Source: DATCMU01 sp036563245
GTDB taxonomy: Bacteria; Pseudomonadota; Alphaproteobacteria; Rhizobiales; Devosiaceae
Direction: 5' to 3'
Assembly: GCA_036563245.1 (NCBI GenBank)
Contig: DATCMU010000014.1
Location: forward strand, 16,610-80,609
Length of the DNA: 64,000 nt
Each line of letters begins with the position of its first letter. The first letter of the stretch is position 1. Under the pieces are notes generated by a model. That model was not told the origin of the DNA. It searched no databases and worked only from the letters and a program-made list of their open reading frames with translations. The position numbers and the translations under genes are program-made. This document shows positions 18,562 to 25,215 of this stretch, piece after piece.

Positions 18562-19875
18562 CTATTGTGCAGCGGCGAGGGGGCGTTCCTCGCCAAGAAC
18601 CGCGGCGAAGCCGGCGGCCATGATGTCGAGGCCCGAGGACAGTTCCTCGATGCCGATAGTCAGCGGGCAGAGCACCTTGACGACCTCCGAACTTGCGCCG
18701 GACGTTTCGATGATCAAGCCTTCGTCGAAGCAATGGGCGCAGATGGCGGAAGCGATTTCGCCCGACCCAGCGTCGATGCCGCGCATCATGCCGCGTCCCT
18801 TGGTTCCAAGACCATAGGTGAGGGCAATTTCCTCGAGCCGCGTCTGAAGGAACTCGCTCTTATGCATGATCTCACGCTGGAACTTGTCGTCGCTCCAGTA
18901 CTTCTCCACGGCGACGCGCGCGGTGACGAAAGCATGGTTGTTGCCACGAAAGGTGCCGTTATGCTCCGCCGGACCCCAGATATCGTGTTCGGGTTTGACC
19001 AGGGTCACTGCGAATGGAAGGCCCATGCCAGAAAGCGACTTCGCCATGGTCACGATGTCGGGCACGATGCCGGCTTCCTCGAATGAAAAGAAGCTGCCGG
19101 TACGACCGCAACCGGCCTGGATGTCGTCCACGATCAGAAGGGCGCCGGCACTTCGAGCGATTGACGCGACCTTGCGGATCCATTCGGCCGAAGCGGCATT
19201 GAGCCCGCCTTCGCCCTGTACCGTCTCAAGGATGATGGCGGCAGGAGCGTCGATGCCGCTCGAGGGATTGGTCAGCATCGCCTCAAGGATCGCGGCGGTA
19301 TCGATCGTGTCGCCCAATGCGCCGTCATATGGCAGGCGCGTGACGCCGCTCAGCGGTAGTCCTGCGCCGCCGCGGTGATGGCTGTTGCCGGTGGCGGCAA
19401 GCGCGCCGAGCGTTACGCCGTGAAAGCCGTTGGTGAACGCAATGACATTCTGCCGTCCGGTCACCTTGCGCGCAAGCTTGAGCGCGGCCTCGACCGCGTT
19501 GGCGCCGGTCGGGCCGGTGAACTGGACGCGGTAGTCGAGCCCCCTGGGCGCCAGGATCAGTTTTTCGAAGGACTCGAGAAACGCGGCCTTGGCGTCGGTG
19601 AACATGTCGAGGCCATGTGCAATCCCGTCGTCCGAGATGTAGTCGAGCAGTGCCTGCTTCATGTCAGGATCGTTGTGGCCATAGTTCAACGACGAACATC
19701 CGGCCAGGAAGTCGAGATAGGGCTGTCCCGAATCGTCGAGAATCGTGCTGCCGAATGCGCGGCCGAATCGCCGGGGAAAGGAGCGTGAGTACGAGCGAAC
19801 CTGGCTCTCGACGCGGTCGAAAACCGTGTTGTCGCTGGAATAGGGGCGCGGAGTGTCGGTCTTGTCTTTGGACAT
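18562..19875 (-). CDS. ectB: Diaminobutyrate-2-oxoglutarate transaminase
   Basis: PLP-dependent class III aminotransferase that makes L-2,4-diaminobutyrate from aspartate semialdehyde and glutamate, the first step of ectoine synthesis. It is 437 residues from ATG 19875 (GAGGAAAC just before). The PLP lysine is Lys279 in MAKSLSG, and VDDIQAGCGRTG gives the cofactor aspartate. The frame remains open to 20376 through the ectA region, but that part is a shadow. It lies 80 bases behind ectA. Confidence 0.97.
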   Translation of the reverse strand: MSKDKTDTPRPYSSDNTVFDRVESQVRSYSRSFPRRFGRAFGSTILDDSGQPYLDFLAGCSSLNYGHNDPDMKQALLDYISDDGIAHGLDMFTDAKAAFLESFEKLILAPRGLDYRVQFTGPTGANAVEAALKLARKVTGRQNVIAFTNGFHGVTLGALAATGNSHHRGGAGLPLSGVTRLPYDGALGDTIDTAAILEAMLTNPSSGIDAPAAIILETVQGEGGLNAASAEWIRKVASIARSAGALLIVDDIQAGCGRTGSFFSFEEAGIVPDIVTMAKSLSGMGLPFAVTLVKPEHDIWGPAEHNGTFRGNNHAFVTARVAVEKYWSDDKFQREIMHKSEFLQTRLEEIALTYGLGTKGRGMMRGIDAGSGEIASAICAHCFDEGLIIETSGASSEVVKVLCPLTIGIEELSSGLDIMAAGFAAVLGEERPLAAAQ

Positions 19876-19955
19876 GTTTCCTCGGACTTCCTGGATCTGT
19901 TCAGTTCTACGGATAATGCGAAGGCGCAGCCGGTGCGATCCGGTCACGGATGCGG

Positions 19956-20516
19956 TCAGGCGGCCCTGACGCGACGGAGTTCGTTGCGCGAGGCAAACGG
20001 CCCGATCATCACCAGGTGCTCGGTGTCGTGGGCGCCGTCGAAGTGCTTTTCGGTGGTGAAGTGCGGCTCGCTGTGCAGGTTGGCGTCGAGACCTTCCGCG
20101 ATCGAGCCGAACAGGGCCCATGAAGGATCGTTGTCGAGCGTGATCGTGCTGTGGATCGAGGTGACTGCCGAACACACACGGCGCGAAAGGACGTCGTCGA
20201 CGAGGCGACGCGCGATGCCCTGGCCGCGCAGTCGGGAACTTACGCAAACCTGCCAGACAAACAGGACGTCGGGTTCTTCGGGGGGAATATAGCCGGATAG
20301 CCAGCCGGCGACCTCGCCGCCAATCTCGGCAATGGCGCAGGTCTGGGCGAAATGAGTGCACTGGAGAAGATTGCAATACATGGAGTTTTCGTCGAGCGAA
20401 CCGGACTGCTTGACGAGTTGCCAGACAGCCGGCCCATCACTGGCGGCAGGGCGACGGATCGTCACCCTGTCGGTTTTTCGGAGTCTCTCAAGATCTGCGG
20501 CTACGGTCTGAAGCAT
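19956..20516 (-). CDS. ectA: L-2,4-diaminobutyrate N-gamma-acetyltransferase
   Basis: GNAT-fold enzyme acetylating diaminobutyrate with acetyl-CoA, the second step of the ectoine pathway. The acetyl-CoA loop is seen at VSSRLRGQGIARRLVDDVL, preceded by FVWQVCV. I choose ATG 20516 (186 residues), which has CAGGAGG six bases upstream. The in-frame ATG at 20543 has no ribosome site and would lie upstream of the predicted transcription start. First gene of ectABCD; there is no specialised aspartokinase (ask_ect) in the cluster. Confidence 0.95.
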   Translation of the reverse strand: MLQTVAADLERLRKTDRVTIRRPAASDGPAVWQLVKQSGSLDENSMYCNLLQCTHFAQTCAIAEIGGEVAGWLSGYIPPEEPDVLFVWQVCVSSRLRGQGIARRLVDDVLSRRVCSAVTSIHSTITLDNDPSWALFGSIAEGLDANLHSEPHFTTEKHFDGAHDTEHLVMIGPFASRNELRRVRAA

Positions 20517-20544
20517 CGATGGCCTCCTGTGTTGATGGCTCATA

Positions 20545-20572
20545 AAGTTAGTATGTACGAACTAAATGTCAA
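20545..20572 (-). promoter_or_regulatory. ectA promoter with embedded operator
   Basis: On the minus strand a perfect -35 TTGACA (20567-20572) and a -10-like TAACTT (20545-20550) are 16 bases apart. Between and overlapping them is the imperfect palindrome TTAGTTCGTACATACTAA (20548-20565). A repressor bound here would block RNA polymerase. MarR-type EctR of methylotrophs is known to bind an AT-rich TTTAGT/ACTA palindrome at the ectA promoter, which fits; binding here is inferred. Confidence 0.7.
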
Positions 20573-20654
20573 CCGCATGAACCCACATCATTCCGGTGTG
20601 AACGTGGTCATATGTGGCGCATAAGTCGCTATTTAACCGGGAACATGGTGATAT

Positions 20655-20664
20655 TTCGTAATTA
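20655..20664 (+). promoter_or_regulatory. Second TTCGTA-N2-TA site in the ectA-ectR gap
   Basis: TTCGTAATTA on the plus strand matches the core TTCGTA-N2-TA of the ectA operator but lacks the outer CTAA half. It is a possible weaker regulator site about midway between the two genes. Confidence 0.35.
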
Positions 20665-20703
20665 GGCGTGCATGAAAATTCCTGGGCTCGTGTCGGTATT
20701 AAA

Positions 20704-20721
20704 TTAGTAAATACGAAACAA
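20704..20721 (-). promoter_or_regulatory. Third operator-like site, upstream of ectR
   Basis: On the minus strand TTGTTTCGTATTTACTAA matches the ectA operator TTAGTTCGTACATACTAA at 14 of 18 positions. It lies about 85 bases before the ectR start and could serve autoregulation, which is common in MarR-family genes. Confidence 0.5.
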
Positions 20722-20805
20722 ATTATCTCTCGTCCCCGACGGGCTTGGGTTGGCGGTGCCAGCAGAGTATGTTGGCCAAGAGCTTGAAAGCCTGGGTGAA
20801 GCCGC

Positions 20806-21333
20806 TTGGAAGACAGAACGAAAATAGCGCTGACCGCGATGCGCAAGATTCTCAGGGTTACGGACGCCAATGCCAAGGTCCTGATAAGGGAGACGGGGCT
20901 TACTCCGTCGCAACTGATCCTGCTGCAATTGCTTGACGATGGTCGTGAGCGTACTGCGGGTGACATTGCCGGTCGCATGGGAATCACCCAGGCCACGACG
21001 ACGGCACTTATCAACAAGCTGCTGCAACGTGAGTTGATCGTGCGCCGGCGCGGCGAGGCGGACAGGCGTCAGGTCTGGCTGTCGCTGACCGAGGCCGGTC
21101 GCAAGGTGCTGGCCATCGCGCCCGACGGTGTGCACGCACGTTTCCACGAGAAATTCTCGGCACTCAACGACTGGGAGCAGGCGATGCTTGTTGCGGCGCT
21201 CGAGCGTGTGGCCGACATGCTTGGAACCGAGGACATGGAAGCCGCAGCGCTGTTCGATGCCGCGGCAATCGAGGGTGCAAACGTAGCAGGGAGCGGGGAA
21301 AAGAAGTCGGCAGGCAGGCCGCCCTCGTCCTGA
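20806..21333 (+). CDS. ectR: MarR-family regulator, EctR-like
   Basis: A 175-residue winged-helix protein transcribed away from ectABCD. The helix-turn-helix is at about 50-80 (AGDIAGRMGITQATTTALINKL) and the wing at RRRGEADRRQVWLSLT. Divergent MarR-type regulators in this place repress ect operons at low salinity in methylotrophs and vibrios (EctR, CosR); the same role is inferred here from position and from operator-like palindromes. The start is TTG 20806; the C-terminal 25 residues are low-complexity. The family is certain; the exact regulon needs binding data. Confidence 0.85.
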   Translation: MEDRTKIALTAMRKILRVTDANAKVLIRETGLTPSQLILLQLLDDGRERTAGDIAGRMGITQATTTALINKLLQRELIVRRRGEADRRQVWLSLTEAGRKVLAIAPDGVHARFHEKFSALNDWEQAMLVAALERVADMLGTEDMEAAALFDAAAIEGANVAGSGEKKSAGRPPSS

Positions 21334-21410
21334 GCGAGCCTGTGGGCTTGCGCCGCCCTCAAGGCGGGGATATTCAGCGGCGGTGCCAATTATCGCGAGG
21401 ACGACCCCAA

Positions 21411-22073
21411 ATGACCGATTTCGCACGCGCACGAGAGGCAATGGTCGACAGCCAGCTTCTTCCCAATGGCGTCACCGATCATCGCATCCTGTCGGTAATG
21501 GGGAAGCTTCCCAGGGAACGCTTCGTGCCCGAAGGGCGCAGGGGGCTGGCCTATATCGACGATGCCCATCCGATCGGCGAGCAGGGCAGCGGCCGATACC
21601 TCGCGCCGCCGGCGCCACTGGCCAAGCTTCTGCAGCTTGCCGAAATCCAGCATACGGACGTTGTGCTCGATGTGGGGTGCGGAACGGGTTATTCGACGGC
21701 AGTGATTGCCGGGCTGGCGGCTTCGGTCGTTGCGGTGGAGAGCGACAAGACGCTCGCCGCCGCCGCCGAGGAGACGCTGGCGAGCCTTGATATCGGCAAT
21801 GCGGCGGTCGTCAACGCACCGGAACAGCGCGGCGTGCCCTCCGAAGCACCGTTTGACGTCATCGTCGTGGAGGGCGAGGTGGACGAAGTTCCCGACGCGC
21901 TCTTCAAGCAGCTCAAGGAGGGTGGGCGACTGGTGGCGCTGATCTCCGAAGGCGCCACTGCAAGCGCGCATGTTTTCGTCAGGTCCGGTGGCGAGATTGC
22001 TGGCCGGTCGGCGTTCAATGCCTGGCTGCCGCCCCTGGCATCGATGCGGAAAGCGCCGTCTTTCGTCTTCTGA
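21411..22073 (+). CDS. Protein-L-isoaspartate methyltransferase-like protein, divergent paralogue
   Basis: A Rossmann methyltransferase of the PCM family, 220 residues from ATG 21411; SAM-binding motif I is LDVGCGTGYSTAVIA. The usual PCM substrate loop (G-Q-T-I-S-x-P) is replaced by EQGSGRYLAPPAPL, so repair of isoaspartyl proteins is doubtful. A second, more canonical copy stands at 41837. Its location just before tolC is common in Hyphomicrobiales and suggests a distinct, perhaps envelope-linked, job. No function beyond SAM-dependent methyl transfer can be supported. Confidence 0.82.
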   Translation: MTDFARAREAMVDSQLLPNGVTDHRILSVMGKLPRERFVPEGRRGLAYIDDAHPIGEQGSGRYLAPPAPLAKLLQLAEIQHTDVVLDVGCGTGYSTAVIAGLAASVVAVESDKTLAAAAEETLASLDIGNAAVVNAPEQRGVPSEAPFDVIVVEGEVDEVPDALFKQLKEGGRLVALISEGATASAHVFVRSGGEIAGRSAFNAWLPPLASMRKAPSFVF

Positions 22074-22239
22074 CGAGCCCTTGCAGTATCGACGTGCAAA
22101 TGACTGGGGTGCAGAGTGTGTTGCGGGTGCAACACAGGGGGCGCCAAAAAGAGATCGAAGTACCGAGTTTGCGCGGGCGCCGCAGTTGTGCGGGCGGACT
22201 GCGCAACATACTGTTCTGCGCTCCAGGAGGCGTCCAAAG

Positions 22240-23595
22240 ATGAAATATTTGCGAGTTTTGTGTGCGAGTGCGGCACTGGCCGGCCTCTCGCTTGTGCCGA
22301 CGATGGCGAGCGCGGAATCCCTCAAGGCGGCCTTGGCCAGCGCGTATGCCAACAATCCGAGCATTGCGTCGGCATTGCTCAGCGTCAAGGCGGCGAGCGA
22401 AGGCATCGCTGCGCGCAAGGCGGGTACCCGGCCCCAGATCAGCGCGTCGGCCACGGCGACCGACAGCTGGTCGGTCAGCGGCGGCGCCACGTCGACCAGC
22501 CAGACCTTCCGGCTCGGCGTCGACTATCAGCAGGTGCTGTTCGACAACATGAAGACCGCTTCGCAGGTGGAGCAGGCCCGCGCGCTGGCCGATGTCGCCG
22601 CGCAGGCGCTGCGCAATGCCGAGCAGAACGTGCTGCTTTCGGCCGCCACTGCGTATATGGACGTGGTCCGCTACACGCGCCTCGTTCAGTTGCGCGCCGA
22701 AAACGTCAAGTTCTACAAGGCGCAGGTGCAATCCGCACAGGACCGTTTGCGGATCGGCGAAGGTACGAAGATCGACGTCGCGCAGGCCGATACCAGTCTT
22801 GCCCAGGCGGTTGCGTCCTACAAGACCGCGGTGAACTCCCTGCAATCCGCCCAGGCAAGCTACATGCGCTGGGTCGGGCACAAGCCGCATAATCTCGACA
22901 TGAATATCGGCACTCTCGGCAAGATCCCCGCCTCCATCGATGTGGCCCTTGCCTCGGCTGACCAGCACCATCCGGCGATCCTGACCGCGCAGGCCCAGAT
23001 CCGGGCGGCGCAGAGCGCGTCCGACGCGGCAAAGGCCGCCTTCGGGCCGACCCTTAGCCTGATCGGTTCGATCTGCGGGGTGAATTGCGGCCCCGGCACC
23101 GCCACTGGCGCCAGCGGCAGCGTGTCACTGAAACTGTCGATTCCGATCTATGCCGGCGGGGCGATAGGGGCAGGCGTGCGCAGCGCCAATCTCGACCAGA
23201 TCAAGAGCGAAGTCGATGCGCAGGCAACCCGCGCCCAGGTCCAGGAAGCCGTGATTGCCTCGTGGACGGGCATGCAAACCGCGTCCGCGCAGATCGACAG
23301 CGCCCAGCAGGCGGTAAAGTCTGCGCAACTGGCACTCGATGGGGTGATCCAGGAGCGTGATGTGGGGCAGCAGACCACGCTCGACGTGCTCAATGCGCGC
23401 GCCTCGCTGACCCAGGCGCAGGAAGCGCTGATTACGGCCCAGTCGGGCAAGATCACGGCCTCGTTCGCTCTCGAGGCCGCAACCGGTCGGCTGTCGGCCA
23501 GCGATCTCAACCTGCCCGTAGAGCTCAAGTCGGCCGATGGCTATCGCGCCAAGGTTGAGGATATCTGGGCAGAGCTGCGCGCCGTAGCCCAATAG
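22240..23595 (+). CDS. tolC: TolC family outer membrane efflux channel
   Basis: Outer-membrane channel subunit serving type I secretion and RND/MFS efflux systems. The 451-residue precursor starts at ATG 22240, with CCAGGAGG upstream, and begins with a signal peptide cleaved after about residue 25 (SAxA-E). The rest shows two OEP repeats rich in long Ala/Gln heptads, typical of the alpha-helical barrel. No cognate pump gene is adjacent, as is normal for a shared TolC. A longer open frame to 21970 is not used. Confidence 0.93.
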   Translation: MKYLRVLCASAALAGLSLVPTMASAESLKAALASAYANNPSIASALLSVKAASEGIAARKAGTRPQISASATATDSWSVSGGATSTSQTFRLGVDYQQVLFDNMKTASQVEQARALADVAAQALRNAEQNVLLSAATAYMDVVRYTRLVQLRAENVKFYKAQVQSAQDRLRIGEGTKIDVAQADTSLAQAVASYKTAVNSLQSAQASYMRWVGHKPHNLDMNIGTLGKIPASIDVALASADQHHPAILTAQAQIRAAQSASDAAKAAFGPTLSLIGSICGVNCGPGTATGASGSVSLKLSIPIYAGGAIGAGVRSANLDQIKSEVDAQATRAQVQEAVIASWTGMQTASAQIDSAQQAVKSAQLALDGVIQERDVGQQTTLDVLNARASLTQAQEALITAQSGKITASFALEAATGRLSASDLNLPVELKSADGYRAKVEDIWAELRAVAQ

Positions 23596-23680
23596 GTGTG
23601 TGCGCCCCTTTTAGGGGGGGTGCGACAATATGGACCTCCCGTCGGCGCCGCGATATTCTCGCGGCGTTGGCGAGGGGGAC

Positions 23681-23722
23681 AAGACAAGGAGTGATTCGCA
23701 CCGCGGATCGCTCTTTTGTCTT
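23681..23722 (+). terminator. Long hairpin downstream of tolC, probable terminator or leader structure
   Basis: GAGTGATTCGC (23689-23699) pairs with GCGGATCGCTC (23703-23713; two G-T pairs) around an ACC loop and is followed by TTTTGTCTT, the layout of an intrinsic terminator. The pairing extends further: AAGACAA (23681-23687) with TTGTCTT (23716-23722). It is 86 bases past tolC and 35 bases before the next gene, so it may also act in that gene's leader. A smaller 8-bp hairpin lies at 23646-23666. Confidence 0.7.
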
Positions 23723-23757
23723 AGGCGAACCCTCGTGTTTACATCGGGGGACAACAA

Positions 23758-24138
23758 ATGAAATCAATAGCTTACTGGTTTATCGGGCTGGCGACGCTGT
23801 TTGCGCTGGCTGGAATGGCGTTCGGCATCTACATGTCGGCAACCGGCGTGCACGATCTGGCGCCGGCCCATGCCCACAACAACCTCATCGGCTATGTCAC
23901 GATGATGCTGTACGGGCTCTATTACAAAGTGGTACCGCAGGCGACCAGGGGAACACTGCCGGTGGTTCACTTCTGGGTCAGCCTGCTCGGCGCACTGACC
24001 ATGGGCGTCGGCGTCGGCCTGGCGATCAGCATGCAGGGCGAACTGCTTGCCCAGATCGCCTCTTTTGCCACAATCATCGGCATGGCGATCTTCGCCGTCA
24101 TCGTATGGCGCCACCGCGCCGAATTGACGGCCGCGTGA
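23758..24138 (+). CDS. Small membrane protein resembling haem-copper oxidase subunit I/NnrS segments
   Basis: A 126-residue protein with four predicted membrane helices (about 5-27, 43-62, 68-88, 95-117). The region GVHDLAPAHAHNNLIGYVTMM looks like the histidine-bearing helix starts of cbb3 oxidase subunit I and NnrS-type proteins, and several histidines (33, 38, 40 and one near 71) could bind haem or copper. It is far too short to be an oxidase. ATG 23758 follows GGGGGACAACAA. Neighbours give no clue. Function unknown; the oxidase relation is an inference from a short motif. Confidence 0.6.
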   Translation: MKSIAYWFIGLATLFALAGMAFGIYMSATGVHDLAPAHAHNNLIGYVTMMLYGLYYKVVPQATRGTLPVVHFWVSLLGALTMGVGVGLAISMQGELLAQIASFATIIGMAIFAVIVWRHRAELTAA

Positions 24139-24301
24139 ACAACCCGGCGCGCCGGCTCCGCAAAACGGTGGACGGCGCGCCGGCATGCGCTCGGGGTGAT
24201 TTGGGTTCGGGAGATCTCGCGCTAGACTGCGAACTACGAATCAGCAAGCCGGGCCCGGCAGATACCGGGGTTTCCGGACAGCGAGCCGAAATGAGGCCAA
24301 C

Positions 24302-25087
24302 ATGAATACGCCCGCTGCCAAAGAGCCTTCGATGGATGAGATCCTGTCGTCGATCCGGCAGATCATCGCGGAGGACGATGCAGGCGCGGTCAAGCGGCCT
24401 GTGACCTCGCCCGACCCGATACCGCCCCGCGCGACACCCGCGCCGGTATTGGCCGCGCAAGAGCCCGACAGGCCATCGAAAGCCGTGCCGGAAGCGCCGA
24501 TGGCTCTCTCCGAGCACCAGATCGTCACACCGCAAGATACAGATGCGCAACTCGATGAAGACGTCGCGGACGCGGCGTTCGATGAGCTCGAAATTGGTGA
24601 GGCAGTGGCGATCGAGGTGGATGAGGCGCCGGCGGTTGAAGTCGAGCGCGTCGATCCGGATGACATCGGGTTCGAGGGCGAGGTGCGAATGGGGCAGGAT
24701 GAGGTAGCGCCCGAGCCGAGTGCAAGGGCCGAACGGCCCGCGAAAGCGGCCGAGCCGCCACGTAGCAATGGCTTTCGCGTTCCGCCACCACGCCCGGCAC
24801 CTTCGCCGGAACGGCCCGGCTCGTCGTCGGGCATGCCGGACCCCGAACTCTCGCGGGACATGGCCGAGGAACTGCTTGAACCGGCCACCCAGGCCGCCGT
24901 GCGGCACACGCTTGGCCGCCTCAATGCAATGGAAATCGGCACCCAGGGACTCACCATCGAGCATATGGTGCGCGAGATGTTGCGGCCCATGCTGAAAGAC
25001 TGGCTGGACGAGAACCTGCCGTCTGTCGTCGAGCGCATGGTCGAGCGCGAGATCGAGCGGATTTCCCGCGGTAGCGCACCTCGTTGA
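24302..25087 (+). CDS. popZ: PopZ-like cell pole organising protein (DUF2497)
   Basis: Self-assembling scaffold that in Caulobacter and Agrobacterium forms the polar matrix anchoring ParB/origin and polarity factors. The 261-residue protein has the N-terminal partner-binding helix EPSMDEILSSIRQIIAED (about 8-25), a long acidic, proline-rich disordered middle, and the C-terminal oligomerisation helices (about 185-258; LKDWLDENLPSVVERMVERE). Location just before valS matches other alphaproteobacteria. Pole organisation is inferred from family and position. Confidence 0.88.
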   Translation: MNTPAAKEPSMDEILSSIRQIIAEDDAGAVKRPVTSPDPIPPRATPAPVLAAQEPDRPSKAVPEAPMALSEHQIVTPQDTDAQLDEDVADAAFDELEIGEAVAIEVDEAPAVEVERVDPDDIGFEGEVRMGQDEVAPEPSARAERPAKAAEPPRSNGFRVPPPRPAPSPERPGSSSGMPDPELSRDMAEELLEPATQAAVRHTLGRLNAMEIGTQGLTIEHMVREMLRPMLKDWLDENLPSVVERMVEREIERISRGSAPR

Positions 25088-25215
25088 CCTTTGCCGCGTC
25101 GGGCGACAGTTGACTCGGCGGCCTCGCTTGGCTTTACAGCTTCACTGAAGTTCATCAGACAGCCGCCGCACCGGTTCCATTCGGGCGGTCGGATTCCGAC
25201 GCGAGTTCTGGACAC

